From NCBI GenBank assembly GCA_944363635.1, contig CALVUP010000003.1:1-64000 (forward strand): 64,000 nucleotides of DNA, written 5' to 3'. Under the pieces are notes generated by a model that ran no database searches, was not told the DNA's origin, and worked only from the letters and a program-made list of their open reading frames with translations. Positions 23,915-31,787 of the stretch are shown here, piece by piece. The stretch's first letter is position 1, and each line of letters opens with the position of its first letter. Source of the DNA: an uncultured Bacilli bacterium. GTDB lineage: Bacteria > Bacillota_I > Bacilli_A > RF39 > UBA660. A program made the translations under genes and the position numbers.

Positions 23915-24681
23915 CTCTTTTTTTGATTTTTAAATAAGTTTTTTAAATACTCTTTCTCCGTTATATAATGATTATGAAAGGAAAAAATATGTTTTTTATC
24001 ACGCATCATCTCTTTATCCTTTTTTATATATTTAATTCTAAAAAAAGAATAGTTCTTTAAAAATCTTTCCAACTTAAATTTAGTAAAATAATATTTTCTA
24101 TTTCGATATTCTTTATAAATAAGAACCCCTAAAAAACACAAAACGGCAATAAAATTCATCAACAATTTATAATGAATACTAAATCCTATTAATAAAGACA
24201 ATAATAAAATCGAAAAAAATAAAGATAAATTCAAACTTTTTAAAAAAGGAAAGAATTTATTAAAAAATAAATTCACCATTCTTCCTCCATCCAGTGGATA
24301 AATAGGAAGCAAATTAAACAATAGAATAGAAAGATTATATTGCAAAAACAAAGAACCAAATGATAAATGAGGAAACAAAAGTAAAATAAGACCACAAGTA
24401 ATAATTTGTACAAGGGGCCCCATAAGTAGAATAAGCATTTCTTCTTTCATGGGACGATTGATGTCTTCATCAAACTTTGTATATCCACCAAAAGGATAAA
24501 TAGAAATACACTTTAATTTCCAACCTAAAAGAATCCCCGTAATCGCATGCCCTGCTTCATGTACAAAAATAATAAAAAAATAAATTAAAAAATCTTTAAA
24601 TAATCCAGAAAATAAATAAACAAAAACAACAAACAAAGTAAGCGGATTAAAATGAATTTTTTTAAATATAGTCTTTATAAT
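23911..24681 (-). CDS. spoIVFB: Stage IV sporulation intramembrane metalloprotease SpoIVFB (M50 family)
   Basis: About 256 aa. Zinc site HEAGH in FVHEAGHAITG, followed by PFGGYTKFDED with RPMKEE, then NLLPIYPLDGGR, the second metal motif of site-2 proteases. Several membrane segments and a basic C-terminal tail match SpoIVFB, which processes pro-sigma-K in the mother cell. In frame, homology to the B. subtilis N-terminus (KIHVHP; here KKIHFNP) extends upstream of the first TTG (24634-24636). No ATG or GTG exists there. I therefore propose the ATT codon at 24679-24681, 7 nt after GAAGGGAAG, overlapping spoIVFA. The conservative alternative start is TTG at 24636. Confidence 0.88.
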   Translation of the reverse strand: MIKTIFKKIHFNPLTLFVVFVYLFSGLFKDFLIYFFIIFVHEAGHAITGILLGWKLKCISIYPFGGYTKFDEDINRPMKEEMLILLMGPLVQIITCGLILLLFPHLSFGSLFLQYNLSILLFNLLPIYPLDGGRMVNLFFNKFFPFLKSLNLSLFFSILLLSLLIGFSIHYKLLMNFIAVLCFLGVLIYKEYRNRKYYFTKFKLERFLKNYSFFRIKYIKKDKEMMRDKKHIFSFHNHYITEKEYLKNLFKNQKKS

Positions 24682-25267
24682 CTAAAAACTTCCCTTCTTT
24701 AGCAAAAACCATATAAATAAATTCTCCATCCGCTTCTCCAAGCAATGCCCCTTTTTCCACATAATCATACATCTGCATACTACTATTTTTAATATTTCCA
24801 TACCACACATCAATTCCATTAATTTGTTGAATAATAATGGTATTTCCATAATTTTCTTTTTCACCAATATAAACAACAATTCCACTTTCTAAAGTAGGAA
24901 CTAAATAATTATCACTAACAGTAAGTTTTACACCATCCTTATAAATACTAGAATTTTTATAAGATAATTTTTCATCAAAAACTTCTTCTGTCTTTGTATT
25001 TATAATAGAATCCAAAGGTAAAACATCTCCTAAATACTTTTGATAAATTGTATGAAAAGAAGCAAAATTAAAATTAGTATTATACACATATTCATAAATA
25101 CTTTTTTTAATATCCGTATTGCTCTTACAAAGAATAATACATACTAAAAACAAAATAATGATAATTAAGGTACGACTTAAAAAACCAAAGAATTTCTTTT
25201 TTAACGAATGGGTAGAAGGACTGGAATCTTTTTTCTTTTTTCTTTGTCTATATTGTTCTATATTCAT
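24662..25267 (-). CDS. spoIVFA: Stage IV sporulation protein SpoIVFA-like (M23-type domain)
   Basis: 201 aa. A basic N-terminus (RQRKKKKD) is followed by one membrane segment (about residues 27-48) and an extracytoplasmic region. The C-terminal part (about 115-200: GIVVYIGEKENYGNTIIIQ, YVEKGALLGEADG) is a lysostaphin/M23-like fold without the metal residues. SpoIVFA tethers and inhibits SpoIVFB until the sigma-G signal arrives. It sits directly before spoIVFB and after mreC-mreD, as in B. subtilis apart from missing minC-minD. SD GGTGATGCT before ATG. Confidence 0.85.
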   Translation of the reverse strand: MNIEQYRQRKKKKDSSPSTHSLKKKFFGFLSRTLIIIILFLVCIILCKSNTDIKKSIYEYVYNTNFNFASFHTIYQKYLGDVLPLDSIINTKTEEVFDEKLSYKNSSIYKDGVKLTVSDNYLVPTLESGIVVYIGEKENYGNTIIIQQINGIDVWYGNIKNSSMQMYDYVEKGALLGEADGEFIYMVFAKEGKFLDYKDYI

Positions 25268-25296
25268 AGCATCACCAATAAAGTATATGCTTGTAC

Positions 25297-25806
25297 TTAA
25301 GTGTATATACTTGGTTTTATTTTATCTTTATATTTGGATACCAATTTATAAAGCAAAAAACTATAAAGGAAATTTAGTAAAATAGATCCAACACATCGAT
25401 AAACCAAATCCAAAGCATAAAAAGAAAGATCATTAAACAAAACCAAAAGTAGATAAAAAACAGCATCATATACAAAATTACTTATAAAAACAATTAAAAA
25501 TAAATTCAAAACATTATCCGCTAGTTTTAGATAAAGTGTTTTCACAAAAAGTCCAATCATAAAAAATAGCAAACTATCAATCACTAAAGTATTGGTATAC
25601 ACCAAATCATAAATAAATCCATAAAAAATGCATACACCATAATACCATTTCACTTGTCTTTTTTTATAAAAAATTGGATACAAAACGATTAAAGCAATAA
25701 GAACAAAATTATAGGAGAATATATGAAACGTATTCCCATCAAAAGGTAAATATAAAGAAAGAATCCCCTGTAACAAAAAAGAGAAAATTAAAACAAATAC
25801 AATCAT
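25297..25806 (-). CDS. mreD: Rod shape-determining protein MreD
   Basis: 169 aa, about five membrane segments with short loops, the MreD profile. It starts in an ATGA overlap with the mreC stop. MreD is an integral membrane part of the elongasome that links MreC to peptidoglycan synthesis. Sequence similarity is weak, as usual for MreD, but position after mreC settles it. Confidence 0.85.
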   Translation of the reverse strand: MIVFVLIFSFLLQGILSLYLPFDGNTFHIFSYNFVLIALIVLYPIFYKKRQVKWYYGVCIFYGFIYDLVYTNTLVIDSLLFFMIGLFVKTLYLKLADNVLNLFLIVFISNFVYDAVFYLLLVLFNDLSFYALDLVYRCVGSILLNFLYSFLLYKLVSKYKDKIKPSIYT

Positions 25807-26540
25807 TTACGAGCACCTACGACCATAACATAAGCAATATCATTAAAATTTTGCTCCACATCCACATAGACCACTTTGCTTAAATCGTATGTATCATTTT
25901 CTATTTTCTTCACTTTACCAATATAAAGCCCTTTTGGGAACAATCCACCAAGTCCATTTGTAAGGACTGCATCCCCTTCTTTTATTTCCTCTTTCTTATC
26001 AATCCCTTTTACCTTTAAAGCTTGTTCTTTCTTATCATAAGTATACAATAAACCATTCGATCCATTTACACTTACAGAAACATAATAACTATCATCCGTA
26101 GTCAGTAAACTGACAACACTATTATCTTTATTGACCGTTACGACTTTTCCAATCAATCCATTTTTGGTAACGACACTATCATTGACTCGAACGCCATCTT
26201 GTTCCCCTTTATCAATAGTAATTGTATCCAACCAATAACTCACATTTCGATACAAAACAGTTGCATTTACATACTCAAAATCACTCAAAGTACGGTTTAA
26301 CTCCAATAATTCTTTTAACTGTTGGTTATCTTCCTCTAAAGAAGAATTTAAATATTCTTCTAACTTAATATTTTCCTCTTTAGCAAAAACTTTAGGAAGT
26401 AAAGAATATGCTTCTATCGCATAATTTCGAATCCAACTTTCCAATTTCATAATTTTTCTGTTTGGATTCAAAAAATAAGTTAAAGAAGAAAATACAACAA
26501 GAAAAGCAAATATACTCATTACAATTTTATTATCTTTCAT
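25803..26540 (-). CDS. mreC: Rod shape-determining protein MreC
   Basis: 245 aa. One N-terminal membrane anchor (about residues 8-24), a coiled-coil of about 40 residues (EYLNSSLEEDNQQLKELLELN), then the beta-rich MreC domain with ITIDKGEQDGV, VVTKNGLIGKVV, SLLTTDDSYYVSV and LTNGLGGLFPKGLYIG motifs. MreC scaffolds elongasome enzymes outside the membrane. It overlaps radC by ATGA. mreB, normally between radC and mreC in Bacilli, is not in this locus. Confidence 0.94.
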   Translation of the reverse strand: MKDNKIVMSIFAFLVVFSSLTYFLNPNRKIMKLESWIRNYAIEAYSLLPKVFAKEENIKLEEYLNSSLEEDNQQLKELLELNRTLSDFEYVNATVLYRNVSYWLDTITIDKGEQDGVRVNDSVVTKNGLIGKVVTVNKDNSVVSLLTTDDSYYVSVSVNGSNGLLYTYDKKEQALKVKGIDKKEEIKEGDAVLTNGLGGLFPKGLYIGKVKKIENDTYDLSKVVYVDVEQNFNDIAYVMVVGARK

Positions 26541-27223
26541 GACAAAATATCATTTTCATAAAAACTATAATAATCAGTATTACTTACAACAATATGATCA
26601 ATAATTGGTATATTTGCCACTTGTCCAACCGTAACTAATGCTTTGGTAAGTTCAATATCTTCTTTAGAAGGTGTAACATCCCCACTTGGATGATTATGCA
26701 TACAAATAATTGAAGAAGCACTTAATAAATAAGCTTCTTTAAATACTTCTCGAGGGTGTACAATACTTTTATTAATTGTTCCCATAAATAACAACTTCCT
26801 TTCTATCAGTCTTTGCTTATTATCGAAATAAAAACAATAAAAATATTCTTGTTTCTTATCATAAAATAAATATTTACTCGATTGATAAATACTCTTTGGA
26901 TTGTTTAATTTAACTCTTATCTGATCTCCCATATTTAAAAAAATACGTTTCCCAAGTTCGATAGTTGCCAAAAGCTCTATGGCCTTAATCATTCCAATCC
27001 CCTTAATTTTAATCAGATTAGGAATTGTAATCTCTTTTAAATCATGAATGGTATGAACACTATTTAATATTTCTATAGCTAAATCTTTAACCGACGAATC
27101 TTTCGTCCCTGTTTTTAAAAGAATCGCTAAAAGTTCACTATCGGATAAACTTTCCACACCATAAGTTAATAATCTTTCTCTAGGTCTTTCTTCTTTTGGA
27201 ATATCTTTTATTTTATAATTCAA
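26537..27223 (-). CDS. radC: RadC family JAB-domain protein
   Basis: 228 aa. N-terminal UPF0758 region (PRERLLTYGVESLSDSELLAILL) with a helix-hairpin-helix (IPNLIKIKGIGMIKAIEL), then a JAB/MPN metalloprotease-like domain with the HNHPSGDVTPSKED motif. DNA-repair function was disputed and remains unclear. I favour a TTG start at 27221-27223 with AGGTGA 6 nt upstream; a GTG three codons earlier overlaps the SD itself. In Bacilli it precedes mreBCD; here it precedes mreCD. Confidence 0.93.
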   Translation of the reverse strand: MNYKIKDIPKEERPRERLLTYGVESLSDSELLAILLKTGTKDSSVKDLAIEILNSVHTIHDLKEITIPNLIKIKGIGMIKAIELLATIELGKRIFLNMGDQIRVKLNNPKSIYQSSKYLFYDKKQEYFYCFYFDNKQRLIERKLLFMGTINKSIVHPREVFKEAYLLSASSIICMHNHPSGDVTPSKEDIELTKALVTVGQVANIPIIDHIVVSNTDYYSFYENDILS

Positions 27224-27268
27224 ATAAATCACCTCATAGGTATTATTGCTTTGAATTTATAAAATTCC

Positions 27269-27721
27269 TTAGGTTTGTAAAACATTTTCTTCATAACTAG
27301 CTAAAATCGCTTTTAAAATACGATTCATCTTTGTAAAATCTTCTGTACTTTTTAATAAAACACTATATTGCTTTAAATCATTTAAGAAAAATTCATTATT
27401 GGTTTTATCTTCTTTCACATAAAGATCATAGCCTTGTTCTTTATAAATCTCTTTAATTTTCAAAGCATCTTCATAATTATTGGTAATACCTACATACACG
27501 TAGTATTTATCATCATCTTCTACAGTTGTATAAGACTCTAAAGAAGAAACATTTTTCTTTAAAACCTGATCATCAGCATAAACACCTTGTTGTAAAAAAT
27601 AAATAGATTCACTATTTTTATAATCCTCATGAATAGCACTATATTGCTGATAGATAAAATTACCAAAAAACCAACCTAATAAAATAGAACCTAAAATAGG
27701 TATGATAAAAGAAAACTTCAT
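27269..27721 (-). CDS. Membrane-anchored SPOR-like domain protein at the spoIIB position
   Basis: 150 aa. One N-terminal membrane segment (about residues 3-22) is followed by a domain with SPOR-type repeats: YFLQQGVYADDQVLKK and KYYVYVGITNNYEDALKIKE with KEQGYDLYVKE. SPOR domains bind denuded glycan strands at septa. B. subtilis has spoIIB, a SPOR-containing engulfment protein, two genes before radC (spoIIB-maf-radC), which makes this the positional equivalent with maf missing. Assignment as SpoIIB is inference from position and domain. Start chosen by GAGGAG at 9 nt. Confidence 0.65.
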   Translation of the reverse strand: MKFSFIIPILGSILLGWFFGNFIYQQYSAIHEDYKNSESIYFLQQGVYADDQVLKKNVSSLESYTTVEDDDKYYVYVGITNNYEDALKIKEIYKEQGYDLYVKEDKTNNEFFLNDLKQYSVLLKSTEDFTKMNRILKAILASYEENVLQT

Positions 27722-27771
27722 AAACCTCATCTCCTCTTTTATCATACCGGTTCGATCTGTTTTAATTTGTC

Positions 27772-27800
27772 GAAAAAAAAGAAAGTATATAATTACTTTC
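27772..27800 (-). terminator. Terminator containing a stop codon
   Basis: Minus-strand stem GAAAGTA / TACTTTC, loop ATTAT-type, then T8. The TAA stop of the coiled-coil gene is inside. Confidence 0.88.
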
Positions 27801-28614
27801 TCGTCATAATCAAATAAACCGCAACCCCTATAACAGCAAATAAAATTAAGATTAAAATAATTTTTAAAAATGTATGATTTTTATTTAATTCCTGCTCTAA
27901 CTCATCATCCATTTCAAAATCCGCATCGGATAAATCCATAGATTTTGTATAAAAAGAACGATCAATATCTTCTAATGTAGGTTCTTTTTGTTCTTCTTCC
28001 TTATTTTCTTCCGTTTCTTTCATCAATTGTTTTACATTCTCCGCAAGAGCTTCTTTTTTCGTCTGCGTTGGCATTAAATCTGAAAACAAATCTTTTTCTA
28101 GTTCATGATCAATATCATTTCTTAATTGCTCAGAAGAAATAGTATTAATCATTTCATCTATTTTTTCTTTTTCTTCTTCTATCTTTTTCTTACGCTCTTT
28201 TAGCTCCTCTAAAGTAGTTCCTTCAAATATATTGTATTGACTATTTCTTAATTTTCTTTTTCTTTCTAACTCTTCTTCTTGATCTTTTCGATTTTTTTTC
28301 GCATTAGCAATGATGCTATTGATATCATATACTTTATTATCTTCCTCTAAATATTTTTTTAAATCTTCTTTACTATGAATTTCTTTGGAAGGAATTAAAT
28401 TTTTATAATCTTTTATTTTTTGATAATCGCCTCTTTTATTCATATTTCTTGATGAAGAATAAAAATCAACTGCAGGATCATCCTCATAAGAATCTAAATT
28501 TGTGTATTTTGTATTTGAATAAAAATCGCTATACAAATCCTGGTTCTTTTTCGTTCTTTTTATGTTTTCGTTGTTTGAAGAGGAATTTTGATATTTATCC
28601 ATACGACTTTTCAT
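27793..28614 (-). CDS. Coiled-coil protein with a C-terminal membrane anchor
   Basis: 273 aa. N-terminal half is polar, rich in Asn/Ser/Lys/Asp. A long charged coiled coil covers about residues 110-165 (ELKERKKKIEEEKEKIDEM). An acidic stretch is followed by one membrane segment at the very C-terminus (about 250-269) ending in TRK, which looks tail-anchored with the bulk inside the cell. No domain recognised. SD AGGTGATGCT supports the chosen ATG. It lies upstream of the SPOR/radC/mre cluster but is separated by a terminator. Confidence 0.7.
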   Translation of the reverse strand: MKSRMDKYQNSSSNNENIKRTKKNQDLYSDFYSNTKYTNLDSYEDDPAVDFYSSSRNMNKRGDYQKIKDYKNLIPSKEIHSKEDLKKYLEEDNKVYDINSIIANAKKNRKDQEEELERKRKLRNSQYNIFEGTTLEELKERKKKIEEEKEKIDEMINTISSEQLRNDIDHELEKDLFSDLMPTQTKKEALAENVKQLMKETEENKEEEQKEPTLEDIDRSFYTKSMDLSDADFEMDDELEQELNKNHTFLKIILILILFAVIGVAVYLIMTRK

Positions 28615-28669
28615 AGCATCACCTACTCTCATTCATTTTACCATAAAATAAGAAAAAACAAAATAGTTA

Positions 28670-28698
28670 TTGTTTTTTTTCATGAAGAATAATATAAT
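28670..28698 (+). promoter_or_regulatory. Promoter of the ferredoxin gene
   Basis: TTGTTT (28670-28675), 17 bp, TATAAT (28693-28698) on the plus strand, 23 bp before the start codon. Confidence 0.75.
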
Positions 28699-28720
28699 TA
28701 TTTCAGAAAGGAAGTAGATT

Positions 28721-28912
28721 ATGAAAGCAAAAGTAAATAAAGATGCTTGTATTGGATGCGGATCTTGTACAGCAATCGCATCAGATGTATTTGAATTTGA
28801 AGATGATGGACTTGCTGTTGCCAAAAATGAAAATATTACAGAAGAAAACAAAGAAGAAGTAAGAGACGCAGCAGAATCTTGTCCTACATCCGCAATAGAA
28901 GTAGAAGAATAA
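28721..28912 (+). CDS. Small [4Fe-4S] ferredoxin
   Basis: 63 aa. CIGCGSC supplies three cluster ligands and a single C-terminal Cys-Pro (SCPTSAIEV) the fourth, so one [4Fe-4S] cluster is expected. The rest is acidic, typical of ferredoxins of Bacilli and Clostridia that carry electrons at low potential. SD AAAGGAAG 9 nt before ATG. A single-gene unit ending in a terminator shared with the convergent neighbour. Confidence 0.94.
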   Translation: MKAKVNKDACIGCGSCTAIASDVFEFEDDGLAVAKNENITEENKEEVRDAAESCPTSAIEVEE

Positions 28913-28935
28913 AGCTTAGGCCTTATTCTTTTTTT
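28906..28935 (+). terminator. Shared terminator between ferredoxin and the convergent gene, containing both stop codons
   Basis: AGAATAA / TTATTCT stem with an inner GC pair, then T7 on the plus strand. The ferredoxin TAA (28910-28912) and the opposite gene's TAA (28916-28918) both lie inside. The minus-strand T-run is poor. Confidence 0.8.
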
Positions 28936-29263
28936 GTTTTCTTTTCAATTTCACTTTTACAGATACTTTTTGTTCTTTTTGCGCACGCTCCAGCAAATCT
29001 TTAGCTCTTACTTTTACCAATAAGGGTTCAACATCACAAAAATGAGCAATTTTATCTGGATTTACAAAAGCCTCTTCTAAACCACCAACCATAGAAGCGA
29101 GTTGTTTAAATGGTTCTTCAGGAAGCAACAAGCACATAGCAAAATAAGAAGCTTCTATTTCTTCCTTTTCTTTTTTAGACAAAATCTTTTTTCCGCGCAA
29201 CATATGATCAAAAAATAAATTTCTATCTTTTGTTTTATATATATGGGCATATTTATCCATCAT
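28916..29263 (-). CDS. Small protein resembling the C-terminal part of ImmA/IrrE-type proteins, without HExxH
   Basis: 115 aa. The middle (EIEASYFAMCLLLPEEPFKQ, about residues 34-53) and DKIAHFCDVEPLLVKVRAKDL (about 70-90) match the pattern after the zinc motif in ImmA/IrrE metalloproteases: E...FA..LL.P and a winged-helix-like end. The N-terminus is only DKYAHIYKTKDRNLFFDHML, with no HExxH, so no protease activity is expected. The tail is highly basic. It could be a reduced family member or an unrelated regulator. SD GGAG before ATG. rluB lies 9 nt upstream. Confidence 0.55.
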   Translation of the reverse strand: MMDKYAHIYKTKDRNLFFDHMLRGKKILSKKEKEEIEASYFAMCLLLPEEPFKQLASMVGGLEEAFVNPDKIAHFCDVEPLLVKVRAKDLLERAQKEQKVSVKVKLKRKQKKNKA

Positions 29264-29272
29264 ACACTCTCC

Positions 29273-29995
29273 TTATTTCTTATGGTTTATTACATCATAT
29301 AATTGTTTTAATTCTTTAGCATTTAATTTTCGGTACTTACCAGAAGCCACACCTTTTAAAGTTAGAAAAGCCACTCTTTCTCTTTTTAATTTTAATACTT
29401 CTAGACCTACAGCTTCAAACATTTTTTTTACTTGATGATTATATCCTTCGTGTATGATTATTTCTACCATAGAAGTATTTGTTTTTAGATCGGTCTTTCT
29501 TATTTTCACTTTTGCTTTAGAAGTTTTTTTCCCATCAATTACTACCCCATTTTGCAAAGGAATCACATGTTTTGCTTTTACTATTCCTTTAACTTTAGCT
29601 ACATAAACTTTATCAATTTCATATTTTGGATGCATGAAAGCATTCGCAAATGCTCCATCATTGGTTAATAATAAAAGTCCTGTCGTATCATAATCCAATC
29701 GCCCAATAGGATAAATTCTTTTATCTGTTTCAATTAAATCCACAACTGTTTTTCTTCCCTTATCATCGCAAACTGTACTTACCACACCTCTAGGCTTATT
29801 TAAAAGGTAATATTCCTTTTCTTCTGGTTCTATTTTTATACCATCAACTTCAACTACATTTTTGTGATTAACTTTAAAACCCATTTCGGTAACAATCTTC
29901 CCATCAACTTTAACTTTTCCATTTTTAATTAATTCCTCTGCTTTTCTTCTAGAACAAACACCAGAAGAGGCAATTACTTTTTGTAAACGTTCCAT
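29273..29995 (-). CDS. rluB: Pseudouridine synthase RluB (23S rRNA)
   Basis: 240 aa. N-terminal S4 RNA-binding domain (LQKVIASSGVCSRRKAEELI), then the RsuA/RluB catalytic core with YYLLNKPRGVVST, the catalytic Asp in GRLDYDTTGLLLLTNDG, and EGYNHQVKKMF. It makes pseudouridine at the position equivalent to 2605 of 23S rRNA. In B. subtilis the order is dacB-spmA-spmB-rluB; here the carboxypeptidase is directly upstream and spmAB are missing. Start ATG with AGGTGAAG. Promoter nested in the upstream terminator. Confidence 0.93.
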   Translation of the reverse strand: MERLQKVIASSGVCSRRKAEELIKNGKVKVDGKIVTEMGFKVNHKNVVEVDGIKIEPEEKEYYLLNKPRGVVSTVCDDKGRKTVVDLIETDKRIYPIGRLDYDTTGLLLLTNDGAFANAFMHPKYEIDKVYVAKVKGIVKAKHVIPLQNGVVIDGKKTSKAKVKIRKTDLKTNTSMVEIIIHEGYNHQVKKMFEAVGLEVLKLKRERVAFLTLKGVASGKYRKLNAKELKQLYDVINHKK

Positions 29996-30012
29996 AAACT
30001 TCACCTAGCTAA

Positions 30013-30041
30013 ATTATACAGAAAAAAAAAGAATATGACAA
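30013..30041 (-). promoter_or_regulatory. rluB promoter with -35 inside the carboxypeptidase terminator
   Basis: Minus strand TTGTCA (30036-30041), 17 bp, TATAAT (30013-30018). The -35 is the loop of the terminator hairpin at 30028-30055. Confidence 0.85.
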
Positions 30042-30055
30042 CTAAAATATTCTTT
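30022..30055 (-). terminator. Carboxypeptidase terminator with stop codon in the loop
   Basis: Minus-strand stem AAAGAATAT / ATATTCTTT followed by T9. The TAG stop at 30042-30044 lies in the loop. Confidence 0.88.
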
Positions 30056-31112
30056 TAAACCAATCTATAATTTTTTCAAAAAGATTTCTATTTTCCTGTA
30101 TTTTTACATAAACATCTTCACTATATAAAACATCATCATATAATAAAACTTTTACAGTACCTATTTTTTCATTATCTTTATACTTCTGATTTGTATCAAG
30201 TGTTAATACCACTTTACTATTTTTATATTCTTCTTCCGTCATAGGATATGAAAAAGACTCTTTAACATAAATTTGATCTTCTTTTATATCCGTTTTTATA
30301 TCAAAATCATTACAATCGATAAATTTATAATTTTTATAATTCTCAAAAGCATACTCATAAAGTGCTATATGGGTATCATACTCATAATCATCATTTAAAG
30401 TTACGGTCGTTAAAGAAAGTTCATCCTTTGTTGCTGAAGTTACTAAAGTTCTTCCAGCCTTAGGTGTATATCCATTTTTACCACCAGTTGCAAATTCATA
30501 TTTAGATAATAATTTATTGCGGTTATACCAAACATAGGATTTAACGTCGGTTTTGGTTGTATATTTTTTTGTACCTACAATTTCACGATACAAATCATAT
30601 TGATTGGCATAACTTGATAAAAGTGCCATATCATAAGCAGTTGATAAATTCCCACTCGTATCATCATCAAGGCCATGTGCATTAATAAACGTAGTATTTT
30701 TCATGCCAATTTCTTTGGCTTTTTTATTCATAAGTTTTACAAATTCTTCTTCATTATCACAAATAAAATTCGCAATCACCACCGCTGCATCGTTTCCACT
30801 ACGAAGCAAAAGACCATATAATAAATCCTTCATCGTCATTTTTTCTCCAACACTTACATAAATATTGCTTCCATAAATCGATAAAATTTCTTCGCCAACC
30901 GTTACAACATCACTAGGTTTTGCATTTTCTATAGCAACAACCGCAGTCATGATCTTAGAAATAGAGGCTACACTTCGAACTTCTTCACTATTATTACTAT
31001 ACAAAACCCGATGACTATTCATATCCATAACAATACTGGAATAAGAAGAATCTGAAACAGCATAACAAGAAATAGGCATTAAAAGCAAAAGAAAAAAAAG
31101 AAACTTCTTCAT
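30042..31112 (-). CDS. D-alanyl-D-alanine carboxypeptidase (DacB/DacF-like, S11 family)
   Basis: 356 aa. Signal peptide (residues 1-18), then the penicillin-binding-type catalytic domain with SISK (SxxK serine in VASISKIMT, about 48), RSGND (SxN, about 109) and a third motif that reads KNG in GGKNGYTPKAG, where KTG is usual. The C-terminal beta-rich domain (about 265-335) and a basic amphipathic end (IIDWFKRIF) complete a class A low-molecular-weight PBP. It trims stem peptides, in B. subtilis DacB in the spore cortex. Order carboxypeptidase-rluB suits DacB. The Thr-to-Asn change in the KTG triad is unusual. Confidence 0.9.
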   Translation of the reverse strand: MKKFLFFLLLLMPISCYAVSDSSYSSIVMDMNSHRVLYSNNSEEVRSVASISKIMTAVVAIENAKPSDVVTVGEEILSIYGSNIYVSVGEKMTMKDLLYGLLLRSGNDAAVVIANFICDNEEEFVKLMNKKAKEIGMKNTTFINAHGLDDDTSGNLSTAYDMALLSSYANQYDLYREIVGTKKYTTKTDVKSYVWYNRNKLLSKYEFATGGKNGYTPKAGRTLVTSATKDELSLTTVTLNDDYEYDTHIALYEYAFENYKNYKFIDCNDFDIKTDIKEDQIYVKESFSYPMTEEEYKNSKVVLTLDTNQKYKDNEKIGTVKVLLYDDVLYSEDVYVKIQENRNLFEKIIDWFKRIF

Positions 31113-31155
31113 AACATATTCACCTAATTCATGATATGTTTTTCAATTTTTTTTA

Positions 31156-31186
31156 TAAATAAAAAAATAACTTTTCCAAGTTATTT
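31156..31186 (-). terminator. Terminator containing a stop codon
   Basis: Minus-strand stem AAATAACTT / AAGTTATTT, loop GGAA, then T-run. It ends the unknown gene starting at 31693, whose TAA is in the stem. Confidence 0.85.
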
Positions 31187-31693
31187 TCTACGACCTTTAA
31201 TCATTTTCTTAGCAAAAGATCCCATAGTATTTACATCCATTTCTGCTTGTACTCTTTCTTTTACAAGATTTCCAAAACAAAGCGCACGTTCACGAATTGC
31301 CTCTGATAAAGGTTGATTTAAATGACATGCTTTATGAATAAGGTCTAGATAACACTCATATTGTGGATCATTCATCAAATCTTGTAAACAATCTTTCAAA
31401 TAATCTTTATCATCAATCAATCCCCATTCTTCATCAGATTGAATAACAACCGCTGCATCTACAATAGAATTATTTTCATAATGTTTTTGCCCTTTTTTAT
31501 CTTCAAGTACCGATATAACAGGAAAAACTTTTTTGGTGAATAATTCTCTTCCTAAATTAGGCGCTACCTTTTCATAATAAATCTTTCCAATAGGTAAATT
31601 TTGAAGGTTTGGTACTACACCTATAGATTTTGCGGTAAATTTCCTACTACCACCTTCAGCACACAATAAATCTCCCTCATAAATTCTTGACAT
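31181..31693 (-). CDS. Unknown soluble protein
   Basis: 170 aa from the ATG preceded by GAGGGGG; longer frames upstream encode a hydrophobic stretch from the intergenic region. N-terminal beta-rich part (YEGDLLCAEGGSRKFTAKSIGVV), helical C-terminal half, and a basic end (FAKKMIKGRRK). No recognised domain, signal peptide or membrane segment. Function unknown. Single gene with its own terminator. Confidence 0.65.
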   Translation of the reverse strand: MSRIYEGDLLCAEGGSRKFTAKSIGVVPNLQNLPIGKIYYEKVAPNLGRELFTKKVFPVISVLEDKKGQKHYENNSIVDAAVVIQSDEEWGLIDDKDYLKDCLQDLMNDPQYECYLDLIHKACHLNQPLSEAIRERALCFGNLVKERVQAEMDVNTMGSFAKKMIKGRRK

Positions 31694-31757
31694 ATATAAT
31701 CCCCCTCTTTTTAAATATGCACATATTATACCATAAAGATAAAGAAAAAACAAGCAA

Positions 31758-31787
31758 AACAAAAAAGAGCAAGTTTATTTGCTCTTT
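31758..31787 (-). terminator. Terminator with stop codon in the loop
   Basis: Minus-strand stem AAAGAGCAA / TTGCTCTTT, then TTTG. The TAA of the glucosaminidase-like gene is in the loop. Confidence 0.87.
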
